A stretch of DNA of 64,000 bases from Cyrtodaria siliqua (GCA_037043455.1 JAWPHD010002614.1:62001-126000); one strand, 5' to 3'. Positions 34,888 to 47,720 are shown, numbered from the stretch's first letter. Program-made: numbers and translations. The notes: generated from the sequence alone by a model not told the origin.

Positions 34888-34931
34888 ACACCCCCCCCCC
34901 CACACACCAACCCCACCCCACCCCACCCAAC
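34888..34931 (-). other. C-rich tract; G-quadruplex potential on the minus strand
   Basis: An 11-base C run, then CCCC(A) repeats. The minus strand carries GGGTGGGGTGGGGTGGGG. Confidence 0.7.
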
Positions 34932-35339
34932 CATTTTTATGAAAGTTCATTCATAAAAGAAAGTGGGACAAATTAAAAAATGCCCATGCCAGACTAGACA
35001 CAGCAGACTTATTGCCCATGATTACCAGGTGAGCGATCTTAGGCCATTCTATCCCTGTTGTTTTTTCAATGTTTTAAAAAAAACACTACTGATGGGAATT
35101 TTATGTCGACAACCCTTGATATAAGAGCCATTTTAGCCAGTAGAGCATCCACAGGCCCTCTTGGGCCTCTTGTTTTTAATAGAATGGCATTTTGTTTTAA
35201 ACAAATGCACTTAAATGTCATCTCAGCAAACGGCAAACTCGATTGTTTTTAGTTACTCTAATGTTTACAAACTTTCATTTAAGCATCATTGACCTTTTTA
35301 TTTTTAAGTCTAGCCCCCGTTAGGCGAGACATGTGAATC
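34932..35339 (+). repeat. Repeat-end sequences
   Basis: It contains 'ggccctcttgggcctcttgt' (35154-35173), a mark that also closes 37710. GGCGAGACA follows at 35323, the inverted partner of 32123. Confidence 0.55.
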
Positions 35340-36350
35340 CACGGATTTCTTGTTCATCCTATCGTTGCTAAACTTAACCACATTGTTAATATCAAGTTCG
35401 AAAACCAGCCATATCAGACTAGTAACAGCGGAGTTATGGCCCTTGATTTAGTTAAAAATGCTATATTTTGCCTCAAGACGATACTGGCTTCATTGTTCAT
35501 CCGATCTTTACCAAACTTTATCAGATTGTTATTGTCGTAAAAGGCTCAAATAATGTTATTGTCGTTGAAAGCTTGGACAAGTTTGAAAACCATTCATATC
35601 GGACCAGTAACAGCGGAGTTATGGCCCTTGATTTAGTTCAAAATGCTATATTTTTCCTCGTTAAGACGATGGGGCCTTCATTTTTCATCCTATCTTTACC
35701 AAACTTTACCACATTGTTAATATTAATGAAAGCTCGGAAAATTCGAAAACCAGCCATATCGGACTAATAACAGCAGAGTTATGGCCCTTGATTTAGTTAA
35801 AAATACTATATTTTGCCTCGTTAAGACGATAGGGGCTTCATTGTTCATCCGATCCTAACCAAACATTATCAGATTGTTAATATCAATGGAAGCTCGGACA
35901 AGTTCGAAAACCAATCATATCGGCCTAGTATCAGCGGAGTTATGGCCCTTGATTAGTTAAAAATGCTATATTTTGCCTCGTTAAGACGATAGGGGCTTCA
36001 TTGTTCATCCGATGTTTACCAAACTTTATCAGATTGTTAATATCAATGGAAGCTCGGACATGTTTGAAAACCAATCATATCGGACTAGTAACAGCAGAGT
36101 TATGGCCCTTGATTTAGTTCAAAATGCTATATTTTGCCTCGTTAAGACGATAGGACCTTCATTTTCCATCCGATCTTTACCACACTTTATCAGATTGTTA
36201 ATGTCAATGAAAGTTCGGTCAAGTTCAGCCCGATCGGAACCAGTAACAGCGGAGTTAAGGCCCTTGATTTTGTTAAGAATGCTATAATTTGACTCGTCAT
36301 ACAATGGGCCTTCATTTTGCATCTGATCTTTGCCAAACTTTACCAGATGT
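35340..36350 (+). repeat. About 160-bp tandem array, six copies
   Basis: The GAGTTATGGCCCTTGATT mark lies near 35431, 35616, 35776, 35937, 36097 and 36252 (intervals 185, 160, 161, 160, 155). Units also share 'gttaagacgata', 'tttaccaaacttta.cagatt' and 'cggacaagttcgaaaacca'. Homologous to the minus-strand array at 24990-25880. Confidence 0.85.
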
Positions 36351-36366
36351 AATGACTTTCTTTGTT

Positions 36367-37364
36367 ATGCCCCCGAAGGGTGGCATATAGTAGTCGCACT
36401 GTCTTTCCGTTCGTCCCCGTTCGTCTGTACAATCGTGTCCGCTTCATAACTCTGACAATAATGGAGGGATTTTCAAATAACTTCGCACAATTGCTCACCA
36501 CAACAAGACGACGTGTCGCGCACAAAATCCAGGTCTGTGGCTCCAAGGTCAAGGTCACACTTAAAGGTCAAAGGTTGTCCGTTCGTCTGTACAATCGTGT
36601 CCGCTTCATAACTCTGACAATAATGGACGGCTTTTCAAATAACTTCGCACAAATGCTCACCACAACAAGACGATGCATCGCGCACTAAATCCAGGTCAAG
36701 GTCACACTTAGAGGTCAAAGGTCAAAACAAAGTGCTTTCGTTTACGGTTAATAACTCTGACATTCATGGACAGATTTTCAAATAACTTGGCACAATTGCT
36801 CACCACAACTACACGACGTGTCACCCACAAAATCCAGGTTCGTCGCTCCAATGTCGCACTTAGAGGTCAAAGGTCAAATCGTGTCCTGTCAATAACTGGA
36901 ATTTCTTGACGGATTTTGAATTTACTTGGCACAAGTGCTCACCACAATAAGACAATGTGTCGAGCACAAATCCAGGTCTGTGACCCCAAGGTCAAGGTCA
37001 CACTTTGAGGTCATAGGTCAAATTGTGTGAGACAATAACTCGAGATTCCTGGAAGGATATTTTAAATAACTTGTTTTAATTATTTAATTATTTTTCATTA
37101 ATTTTTTTTTTTCTTTATTTTTTTTTTTTTTTTTACTCTTTTTTTATATTTCTTCTTTTTTAATTTAATATATTTTTTTTTAATTGTATTAATTTTTTTT
37201 TGTGATTTTTTTTGTGAATTTTTTTTAATATATATATATTTTTTAAATATTTTTGTTTTTGTTTTTTAATATACATATATATATTTTTTTTAATTATTTT
37301 TTAATATATTGGTTTCATATTGCTCCAAGGTCAAGGTCACACTTACAGGTCACGTCGGGGGCAT
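36367..37364 (+). mobile_element. 998-bp element with ATGCCCCCGA inverted ends
   Basis: Left end ATGCCCCCGA (36367-36376) and right end TCGGGGGCAT (37355-37364) are exact inverted repeats of 10 bp. In between lie about five degenerate 140-160-bp units ('taactctgacaataatgga', 'ttgctcaccacaacaagac', 'ccaaggtcaaggtcacac'), then a long T-rich run (37070-37310) and a short closing part shared with 29190-29235. No transposase, so a non-autonomous element of unknown superfamily. Confidence 0.7.
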
Positions 37365-37710
37365 TTTTCACTTACTGTAACATTTCTTGTTTATATATAT
37401 ATGTTTTTGTTATTTTTTTTTTATTTTTTTTGTTTGCTTAATTTTTTTTTTTTAATTATTATTTTTTATACCAGTAACAGGAATTATGGCTCTTGATATA
37501 GATAAAAATGCTATATTTTGCCTCGTTAATACGGTAGGGCCTTCATTTTTCATCTGATCTTTATCAATTTTTACCAGATTCTTTAGTTGTGGCCCTTAAT
37601 TTAGTTAAAAAGCTGTTTTTTGCCCACAACTTTCAAAAAACGTAAATGGCAGTCACTCGCTTCATTGATGTTATAAGAGCGTCCACAGGCCCTCTTGGGC
37701 CTCTTGTGTT
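37365..37710 (+). repeat. Poly-T and partial 160-bp-type unit
   Basis: 37410-37460 is T-rich. 37470-37600 is one decayed unit of the 35340 array. 37678-37707 ends with 'caggccctcttgggcctctt'. Confidence 0.6.
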
Positions 37711-37796
37711 TTTTTTGGTTTGATATTTTGACTTATACTTATTTGAAAGATTTGTTTTCTTTTTCATTTTCTTAAAAAATATTTAGAGAATTTTCC

Positions 37797-37978
37797 CAGT
37801 CAAAAAATGGGAGAATTTTCCCAAAACAATTTGGGAGAATTTTCCCATTTTATTTTGGGAACGTTTTTATTTCATTAAATTATAAACTTAAGGGCATATT
37901 TAATTGTCAACACTGCAATGGAAGATGTTTCCAGGCTTTGAAGTGTTGTTTTAGCTATTAAGAAATAACTCGTTTTCC
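37797..37978 (-). repeat. GGGAGAATTTTCCC-type short palindromes beside the 434-bp element
   Basis: Three copies of 'gggagaattttccc' or close variants at 37810-37850. They lie outside the 434-bp unit as defined by comparison with copy 1. Confidence 0.55.
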
Positions 37979-38412
37979 CAAATTACAATATTGGGAAAAT
38001 ATTCCCATGGGAAAATATCAAAGTGCTCGTATCACTGTAAAACTTCGTCATAGACCCTAAATATGAAAGCCGCATACTATTTTGACATTATATTGAAAGA
38101 TAAATACTTTTTGTTTTTCCCATGGGGAAACTGTCCAAATCATTTCCCATGGGAATATATTGTCCCATGGGAAAGACCCTTTCCCATGGGAAAAAGGTTT
38201 TCCCATGGGAAAATAGCCTTTAACCATGGGAAAGGTCAACTTTGCGTCAAATTTCTCGAAAAAATTAAAGTGTCATCGATGAAATAGAATATAATTTTAC
38301 AATCATTTGATATGTGCTTTCATATGATATAGTCGAAAGCGCCCTAGCTCATTCGGAATTACTTGCTGTTTTTGCCAAAAATCGGCGCGGCAAAAAAAAA
38401 CCGGCGGCTGTT
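37979..38412 (-). mobile_element. 434-bp element with CCCATGGG palindromes (copy 2)
   Basis: Reverse-complement copy of 24219-24652 with the same length and end sequences. It has six intact or near-intact CCCATGGG sites plus a decayed one (aaccatggg). The palindromes are the most variable part while the arms ('ttccgaatgagctagggcgc') are well kept. Confidence 0.8.
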
Positions 38413-38539
38413 AAAGACTGACTGAGAATCATTTTTAATTATTTTTTGGCATAATTGGCCATGGCTGATTTTATGTATTTAATATGGCATTATAGTTAAT
38501 AATGCATAAATAAAGTGATAGTTCATTATATGTTCATTA
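38413..38539. other. Spacer
   Basis: Nothing recognised. Confidence 0.4.
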
Positions 38540-39060
38540 GGTTCCGGACAATCAGAAATATCGACAGTTGAACCTATAATTACTTATTCCGGACAATCAG
38601 ACATGTTGACAATTCAACATTTATTTCATCTTCCGGACAACGGAGGTATTAACAGATCAACTTCAATAGTTTTCATATTTCGGACAATCGGAAATTGACA
38701 GTTGAACATAAAACTACTTATTCCTGACAATCGGACATATTGACAGTTGAACATACAACTACTTATTCCAGACAATCGGACATATTGACAGTTCAACGTA
38801 TAATTACTTATTTCGGACAATAAGAAATTGTCGGACAATGCATCAATACGAATATTCCGGACATCGGGAATATTTTCAAATAAATATAAAAAAAACACAA
38901 TCGACAGTTTCGCTGGTGATTGAATATTTTAGCCTTCGGAAATCGGAAGGTCAAGAATAAGTATATTCCGGACATCGGGAATATTTTCAAATAAATTGGA
39001 CCGCCGCCCTGTATAAAAAACACAATCGCCATTTTGGCTGGTCATCGAATAATATACTCC
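38540..39060 (+). repeat. 45-bp minisatellite, about seven copies, plus decayed flank
   Basis: The 'GGACAATC' mark occurs near 38546, 38591, 38635, 38682, 38725, 38770 and 38815 (43-47 bp apart). Unit: 'ttattccggacaatcggaca' with 'attgacagttgaac'. A longer repeat, 'ttccggacatcgggaatatt' plus 'ttcaaataaat', occurs at 38864 and 38967. Confidence 0.85.
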
Positions 39061-39139
39061 AGAAAATCGGAAGTATATTAGACATTACCGAGAAATGTTT
39101 TACTTTAATTTATACTCCGGATATCGGAAGCATAATAAT

Positions 39140-39220
39140 AATTTAAAGTTTATTCCTCATGTAATCTATATCGTTTTCATTCAATGTTAGGCAGATGAGT
39201 GCTGGTAATGCCAAGACAAG
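39140..39220 (-). repeat. Short duplicated segment shared with 22575-22655
   Basis: See the 22523 entry. Within a 116-codon minus frame (39143-39493), the shared residues are LNENDIDYMRNK. Confidence 0.5.
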
Positions 39221-40549
39221 CAAACACGTGTAGACAACACGTGTGCGCGTGTCCCACCATAAGAGAAGCTTTCGGCGGGCAAGCACATGTCGAAAACCGG
39301 GGGTGTCAGCCATGGCCAATTTAGGAGATGTCTGAAGAAAACGGACGAACAAGAATTTGATAGCAGAAAGTTGTATCATATATCCTGAATCATATCGGAA
39401 AATTATAAGCATTTGAACGTACATTGACTGGTCAACTACTAGAAACTTATATACTATATATTCTGAACAACTCGAATTATTTAATAATGGCATATTCTGG
39501 ATAAACAGAAATATGTCCTTATATATGACCAGCCTAAGACTGCACGCCTGTAATTTAGGCGTATGGACTGGTCAACCAAAACCTATTATATATTCTGGAC
39601 AATTGCATATGCTACACAGCAGGAACGATGTACGTTTGTATAAAGCAGCATGGGACTACACGCCTGTTATAACTGTGAGCCATACTAGAAGGTCTGTAAT
39701 AGACATTGCTATATCTAAATGGGGACTAATAAAGCAGCCCGGGTTAGGAAATCTGAAAAACTCGCAATATAAAACTCAAGTTTGCCATGTGTCCCTTTAA
39801 ACCCCAGATCATACTGACCTACATTACTGAATCTGTAAATCATAAACCCAGTGCAGTAGTTGCTATACAGAGTGCAAGTGTCAGAATACAATACACTGTC
39901 AGATAAATTAACCACTGCTAATGCGAAACCAGCAGAGTATTTGACCGCACATCCGATTTTGAATATTGACTAAAGTAGCGTCGTATAGTTAGATATAGAT
40001 TTCCAACCTACATTCTTAGAATGGCGGTGTACATGTAGTCAAAATGGCCATCTCGCTGCTTCCATCAATGCTGTCTACTTGAACTGAAGTAACTTCAAGT
40101 GCATCCACGTAGGCTCGGCATTATTGTGTGATATGAAAGGAAAGGAATGGCTTATCAATTCTGCCCCGAAAAGGGGCAATCTTTAGTACCATAAATGTGT
40201 ATAATTGATAATTGGGATGACAAGAACAACACGTTCACGGTATTGATGGCGTAATTTTACCCACATATATTTACTCTATATATAAATATTCACTCTGTTG
40301 TCATCATTAACGACTGCCTTCATTAGGCTGCATCCATTCAAGGCGACCTACTAAGTGGACATTATTCCAAATAAATCTGTCTCTTTAGCTGAACATCGTG
40401 TCGTTTAGCGATGAAGTATACATTAGCTATAATCTAAACAGGAGGTTGTAGGTATTGCGGCGACCATTTAATTGCAACATCCCCTGCAATGTGCAAGGTG
40501 CATTGCTAAATCTATAAACATCTTGAAATACAAATAAAGGCACTTTCTT
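39221..40549. other. Unassigned sequence
   Basis: Open frames of 95 and 66 codons without recognisable content. 39222-39250 contains ACACGTGT twice around a 5-base spacer. Confidence 0.4.
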
Positions 40550-43500
40550 ATAAATCTAGAAAACTGTTTAACTTGATGTTATATATTTGGAAGATTTAGC
40601 TGCCCTCTTTTGTAATAATTATTTGTGATGTGATGACTACATAATTAAACTTATGAATGTAAACAATATGCACATAAACAATAACAAAATGACTGATCAT
40701 ACATAAAAGATGAAACACTACAATTTTAAAATCTTAGCATAAACATTTGCATGTACAATATGTTCATTTTTTATTATATTTGCCGATTAATGGTTTACTT
40801 TTGAGCACCGCAATACATTTAAAGATTAATATATGTTTGACGAAAGGTTTGTATTAAAATGCATTGCAAATAACAACTCGGAACAAAGCTTAATTAAATC
40901 AACTTCTCTCGCACACACACATTTGTTCTGAACACACATTTACCTATTTCTTATAATTGTATCATACAGAGCACATCTTTTGTATTTCTATGTGAGTATG
41001 ATATGAAACGTATGCGACTTCTCTTTATTATGCCAATAAATCGCATGCGTGTAAGCACATTCTCGCAAGCAGAAACCGGAAAACTGTAGACATCTTAATG
41101 AAGGATAATGTCTAAGTCGACGGGTTGTTAGGGTAAATCAGTTAAAATAACAAAATGAATATCCATGAAATGGGAGGGTAGTGCATAAAGGGGTTGGTAA
41201 TTGAACGATGTGGGGGTGGGGGAGACAGACCATAACCACATAAGCACAGATTGAAGTTGAGAGATATTGTATAACAACAGGTTGAAGTGTTGAAGTGGGG
41301 GACAATGCATAACCTTAGGTGAAGAAGAGAGGCAACGAATACCTGCATGTTGAAGAGAGAGACAGGGCATAACCATAGATGAAGTTGGGGGCCAGTGCAT
41401 AAGCAAATATGAAGTTGGGGGGACAGTATATAACCATATGTGAAGTGATGGACTGTGCATAACCATAGGTGAAGTGGTAGGACAGTGCATAACTATAGGC
41501 TGAATTTGGGGGACAGTGCATAACCACAAGTTGAGGTTGACGTACAGTTTAAAACCACAGATTGAAATGGGACAGTGCATAACCAAAGGTTGAGTGGGTG
41601 AAATTTGCATAATCATGGGTTAAAGAGGAGGACAGTGCATAAGCACAGGCTAAGGTGGATAAGAGTACATAACAACATGTTGCACGGTGAGGGACAGTCT
41701 ATGGTGAGAGTTGCAGCATACCTCTAATCAGAATCGATGTACTATATGCAGACTTATGCATTCAGACATTTCATCTCAATTATGTTTATAAAACTTTTCA
41801 TAATTCCTGAAAGATTTTCAATCAATCGTTTTCAGCGCCACCTGACAGTTTCTCAGCGGCGCCGAAAAAAATCACATCACTCCTTGCTATAACAATAATA
41901 ATAACAAACAACAGGAAGAATACGACATTTCTTACTGTTTACTGGACGACAAAAGAACACATAACATATTCTTTTTTGTATTATCGGCTCAATGATTCTT
42001 TTTCAACCATTAGCGAGTTGAAGTTTAAATGAGTATTTTAATATATTAAAATCAGCAAACACGACTTCACAAATAGTGGGTATTTAGTATCCGGATGACT
42101 TTCAATGGACCACTGGTTATTGCCGTTAATTGATCATGTTACATCAGCTCTTAGGTCCGACAGCACTGAAACGACACGAATAATGTTATGTTTGATTGGT
42201 AATTTGCTGAGACCACTGTTCTCAATACAGCGTACCTGTCCAAAGAAACTGTCGAGAAACGTCTAATATATAAACCTGGTTTGTTATTTCACAAATAACA
42301 TACATAGTTGGACAGTTTGCTGCCTGCCTATGCATAAACCCGAGAAAATGGTTTTTATTATGCTTTGTCTGATAAAGAAATTATAAAGCATTGGCATATT
42401 AACATTATTCTCATTCAAAATTGTTCAATTTTCCGTTGGTAACCCAATGGTAAACTTTAGATGCTCATTTATTACAAGTTTACTGTATTGTAAACTCTTT
42501 AACGGTACAATGCATTGGTGTAAAGCTCTCTAGTACATGTAACGTCATTTATAAAATGAAATGTCACATCACGAGTTGTATATGTAGACCATTGCAGCAA
42601 CAGGCCGTGTGAGTAGGTGAATAGGTTTCTTTTAATGACAGTATTTTCATATAAATATATAAACTGTTCCTGAATACAGACGGCTTCCATTCAAATGTCT
42701 ATGCATTCCACACATAGATTGTCTGACTATAGAAAACAGGATTATCTGCCAGCTGACGATGCCGTCGACATTTCTCGATACGTAAGTGCCAATTAAGTCG
42801 TCGTTTCCCGGCGTAGTTTTTATTTTCCTTTGACAACAATCGGAAATCACACAAAAGTTCCCCAAGACGGTCTCCCCTGTAAGGTAGTTCCTGTCATTTA
42901 CTTGCATCCGGTTGTTCACCAAACAACATGCAGCTTCATATATTCATAAAATGTGTGTGAGATTGAGATTTTCTATTATCGCACGACTTACAGTAATCAA
43001 TGTATTAACATAAAATCGAAATATTAAACATACGTGTTCCTATATGCACGTATTAAATTAAACGGTATATTGCTATGATATAATAGAGTATATCCCTACA
43101 AAATAATGAGAGGTAATTATTTATCCCTCTGGCATTAAGACGAGATTCTCTCGAAATAGCTGTGTTCATATCCATAAAGCTTCTAAGCAATATCTTAAGT
43201 CATTTTATTTCCAAATGTAAACACCTTTTTCTATAGATTGAAGAAGTGTTCTTTATATTGTTAATAAGCTTATGGATAATTCAAATCTACAGATAAAACG
43301 TTATCTTAAAATATATTGTTTGTGGTGTCCGTGAGAGGTTAAGAAGGATATTTAAAGGTATGTAACAATATCAAATTTTGACTGAAGTATTATTTTCCAC
43401 TTACGTTGCTTTATGAATGCGGGTCCTGGACGTCCAACACACAGTTGTACTTTTTGCAAAATTATAGGCTCTCGTGAGTACCGTTGCAAACAATATACAA

Positions 43501-44400
43501 TACGAAAAGTTCCAAACGAAACTATCCATTTTGGCGAATATGTTCATTAGTACCAATTAGCATACAGAATATGAAGTCTCACCTCTAAAACGCTAAACGT
43601 CTTGTACTTAATTACTTTACTGCTCTTAACGAAACATAACTAAACAAATAAAAGAACTCAAAACGATTTGATTTAGAAGGAGGTACAGAATTGTTGCGAA
43701 ACAAAATACGATAATACATCCATCAGTCAAAGCATCTAGTATGCCTACACTAAGTACAGGCTCTCCATCAACAGCTTTAGATAAGGTAATGACTGTTTCT
43801 GTCGTCATAATTGTCGGAAGCTACTTATCTTGCTATAAAAATGTAGTACAATTAGATGTTTTTGGCGACGTAATGGTAATTATTTCAGTAATTTAGTGGT
43901 AACATAAAGGAAAGAAAGAAATAACGAAATATGTCTTGTTTTTTTAACTTTAGTTATAAATAAAATTACGATCAGGGAAAGTTATAAATTCTCCTAAAGC
44001 TGTAACAACACCTAACAATGCTCAGCAGCTAGTCCTTGAACTCAGGATGACTATTTGCCCCAATCTTTTTATTTGAAAACATATATAGTAATCAAGAATG
44101 ATGAGTGCAACATATTTCAAAGTGTATGAAGTATACTGGTTAACATTAGCCTCCACATTTCACACAAACATATAACTAAACTTAAACATTTGCCCAATTC
44201 AACCCAAGAAAGCATGTAAAATATTGCATAATTCTATCATTAAACATCGGAGTATTTGTAGATTTCTTGTATAATAAACAACGGCGTATATAAATTCCAA
44301 GTTAAAATGTTGAGTAAAAGATATGTCTAGTAACTCTACATAACTCATTAGACTAAATGACCCCTGAAGGCTTCCGTACAAAACACCTCCTGGTTTAGTC
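40550..44400 (+). repeat. Block D of a direct segmental duplication
   Basis: Three stretches match block E in the same order and orientation: 40660-42080 with 45965-48095, 42115-42670 with 53236-53750, and 43470-44400 with 54925-56080. Examples are 'atgactgatcatacataaaa', 'aaactgtcgagaaacgtc' and 'aggctctcc'. D is the uninterrupted version, about 3.8 kb; E spans about 10 kb because of insertions. No gene found in either. Confidence 0.75.
41160..41720 (-). repeat. 30-bp minisatellite in block D
   Basis: About 18 units marked by 'gacagtgcataaccata' at near-exact 30-bp spacing (41367, 41397, 41427, 41457, 41487, then 41518). It begins just after an R3 copy at 41015-41085. The 162-codon minus frame (41128-41616) is a repeat by-product. 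Confidence 0.85.
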
Positions 44401-44679
44401 TCTTTGTGGACGATAACGTATCAGATCCTTATCGTCTGTTAACTAGGTTAAAATACATTGGAATGCATAAAACCCATGTTGCAGACACGTATTTAGATGT
44501 AAAAAGGACTTAGAAAATGAGTAGCAGTATATGGTGGCAATGTTTTATTTTAAAAGTGTGTTTAGATTGTTTAAATGTTACACCGGCAGAAGGACTTATC
44601 AAATGATGTTCGGTTAAATGGTGTTTTACGTCATTTTCAGCACAGTTTTAGATTGTATATGACTTTCATTTATTTCATC

Positions 44680-44850
44680 GTAGAGGCAGACCACCAACTT
44701 TTTTTCTGGACCGTCGGACCAAAAATGTATTCCTCCCGCCATCCGTAATTATCGACACTTTCTGACTGATGACCTCGTGGGATTCGACCCCGAAGCGATG
44801 ATACGCGAGAAGGATTCAATCGCAGCCTCTTTACTATCACGGCCACTGAG
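44680..44850 (-). repeat. tRNA-derived SINE, family S (copy 1)
   Basis: The minus-strand head near 44845 has 'gtaaagaggctgcg' and a good box B (GGGTCGAATCCCA, 44778-44790). After the tRNA-like part comes a body 'agaaagtgtcgataattacg' then 'ggcgggag', which recurs in the plus-strand copy at 52150-52325. A shared tail ('ggtggtctgcctctac' here) reaches 44680. Box A is decayed. Confidence 0.7.
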
Positions 44851-45139
44851 TAGCAATATATGGTAGCAATGTAGCATGTACGTTTTATACCATTATTGTA
44901 TTCATTGAGTAAATGATCCAAAACACAAACTGAAACAAGGCAATTCGGAGACTTCATGAGACAGAGAAAGTCTCTGCTAGGAAGCATTTGAAAATAAATG
45001 ACAAGATTATAAATGTGGCAATTAAAGAACTACAATGAAAAAAGGCATCAAACAAATTATATTGAACGAAAACCATATAAAATAATACAACAGGACGGTT
45101 ATTAACATTTTATGAGAATTAATACTTTTGACTCGATGT
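44851..45139. other. No recognised feature
   Basis: AT-rich spacer. Confidence 0.4.
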
Positions 45140-45965
45140 TTTGGCACACGACGATTCCTTTGCCCATGAATATAACTTTAGTTCCACAATCAATATGAAT
45201 ATATTGAGTGAAATCATAACTGTTATTAATGATCATTGTACATGTGTTTAACAATAATAGACTTTGTAATATGTCAAGTAATGCACACATGACCAAATGA
45301 CAAATACTAAACGGCCGTTTCGCTTTCATATTGAGTTTCGGTTCATACTGACCGTGTTAACTTAATACTTGAACAGACAATGTCCATTTAAGTTAAATAA
45401 TGCGGTATAGAGTTTATACATATTTTTATTAAATTAACATTTGACATACACACATTCTGGAACTTATATATATATTACTATACTGTTTTATATAATCCAA
45501 CATCACAGATGTGTCTATCGTAAGAAACCTTTTTAGCGTCTCTTAATTATTCCAATTATATAACATTCCTTCTCCGAGACAGAATCCGAAATATTGTGTT
45601 GCAGATATACCAACGAGACAAAGAAATCAGTATGATAATATATATTAGAAATACTAACATATATTATTATACTGATTTCACTGTAATGTAGTCTATAGTC
45701 AAATGAAAACCCGCTTAAACGAGAAAAACGAGAAACAAACAAAGACGTATAAATATAGCTATGAATACGTACTATTAATTTACACCAACGAACACCCACG
45801 CGTTGCATTAAATAAACGTGTTACGTTCACATAAAGGTAGCAAGAAAAAGAACGATCATTCATTTTTATAACTTCGTTACTTTCAATATATCAAAGAAAA
45901 GTGTTTATAGGTTTTGTCCCTTAAATCCCGGAAAGAAACTGGATTACTGGATCATGTCAACAAAC
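45140..45965 (+). repeat. Segment duplicated directly at 21190-22520
   Basis: Shorter partner of the 21-kb segment; includes an R3 copy at 45515-45600. It runs straight into block E. Confidence 0.7.
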
Positions 45966-46197
45966 AGTTACATTGTGTATGTAAACAAAATGTACATAAA
46001 TAATATCAAAATGACTGATCATACATAAAAGACGAAACACTACAATCTTAAAATCTTTACATAGATATTTGCATTTACAATATGTTCATTTCTTATAATA
46101 TTTCCTAAATGAAGGTTTACAAAATGAGAACCGCAAGACATTTAAACATTAATTTTGTTTGACAAATGTTTGCATTAAAATTCCAGCACAAATACGC

Positions 46198-46655
46198 AAA
46201 AATGAGATATAGGGCTCTATAGAAACCACAGCGTACGAACGCAATGACATCGTAGGTCCGCACTGTACTGCACACATGGACTTGATAATATAACGAAAGA
46301 GACAAAAAACAACAGAAAGGGTTGTGAAGACAAGGTTACTGACTTGGAACGGTCAGTAGGCAATAAGGCCTACTGGTTAGCTTGAATCGATTTTATATGC
46401 GCACAATCCCGCTATTATCCTGTCTTCAGCACCCAAATAGACAAGGCAGTGTAAACAAAACTTCATCCCATCAAAAGGAATTCTCTAACAGTAAAGTCCA
46501 CATCCAGAGAAACTAACTAAAGAAACACATACAAAATAATAAACATCTGAGGATGTATCCAGAATCGTACTGGACAACCATAGTAGTTGCAGCTAAAGAG
46601 AAAACCAAACTAGGGTACGACCACAAAACTCGAGGGACGAAAGCTCATGCACCCA
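46198..46655 (-). mobile_element. R2 element, long copy inserted in block E
   Basis: Inverted partner of 26079-26535. The hairpin at 46354-46375 is fully paired (CAGTAGGC / GCCTACTG). Block D has uninterrupted sequence at the matching point (near 40870), so R2 entered after the D/E duplication. The inserted piece continues to about 47010, beyond similarity with 26079. Confidence 0.7.
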
Positions 46656-47199
46656 CCTCCCTTAGTTGGGGTTTCAGTAGGTACAATCATAGATTCCCAA
46701 GTGGTAGTCAAGTCATCGCACAAGTGAAAAGTGAAGCGTAATGACTGACTGTTTAAATTGGTCAATCACTAAACATGCAGTGCGCTTTAAAACCAAAGGG
46801 TTATATCCTTTTCTGACGAATTCCTGATTAAATTTGTAAAGCGGTCAGGAAACCCTTCAGACCCCTTTAACTTTCGAAGTTTTTAGACCATATCTCCATA
46901 AAATGAGGGTTGTGATATGCCTAATCGCAGAAGTGTTTTAAGGTTGGTGTTGTACTTTTCCAGCAGGCCCTCGTTGCGGCGGTAGAATTTAGAGAAAGAT
47001 CTCCGTAGTTTGTGATAACGAAAACAAAGCTTAATTAATTTAAATCCTCTTGCACACACACATTTGTTCTAAATACACATTTAAATAAATCACATTCGTG
47101 CAAACGCTTTACCGCAATCAGAAACCGGAAAACTGTAGACAGATTAATAAAGGTTAATGCCTTAGTCGGCGGGCTTTCGCGGTAGATTCGCTAAAATAG

Positions 47200-47720
47200 T
47201 CTGAAATAAAAACAACAACAGTGGATGAAATGGAAGGAAAGTACATAAAGGGGGAGGAAATTGCACAACCAAAGGTTTATGCGGTGGTGGGGGACAGAGC
47301 ATACCCGCATAAACACAGACTGAAGTTGGGGGATATTGCATAGCAACTGGTTGAAGTAGAGAGAGAGAGAGTACATATCCACATGTTGAAGTGGGAAACA
47401 GTGCATAACCATAGGTGAAGTTGGGGGACAGTGCATAACCATAGGCTGAAGTTGGGGGACAGTTTATAACTAACCACAGGTTGAAATGGGACAATGCACA
47501 GCCACAGGTTGAGGTTGAGGTACAGTGCATAACCTCAGATTGAAGAGGTGGAAACTGCTTAACCACATGTTGAAATGGGACAGTGCATAACCAGAGGTTG
47601 AGTGGTTGGACAGTGCATAATCATAGGTTAAAGAGGAGGACAGTGTATAGGCACAGGCTAAAGGTGGAGGACAGTGCATAACCAAAGGCTAAATGTGGAG
47701 GATAGCACATAACCACATGT
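47200..47720 (-). repeat. 30-bp minisatellite in block E
   Basis: Same unit as the array at 41160-41720 ('cagtgcataaccatagg', 'tgaagttgggggac'), with a GA run near 47360. Unit order differs from block D, so the arrays have turned over since duplication. Confidence 0.85.

Noticed and set aside
38540..38830. CRISPR-like array (regular repeats at 45 bp; also 12810 and 41160)
   Set aside because: The whole unit is repeated with no unique spacers, and the DNA is eukaryotic; these are minisatellites.
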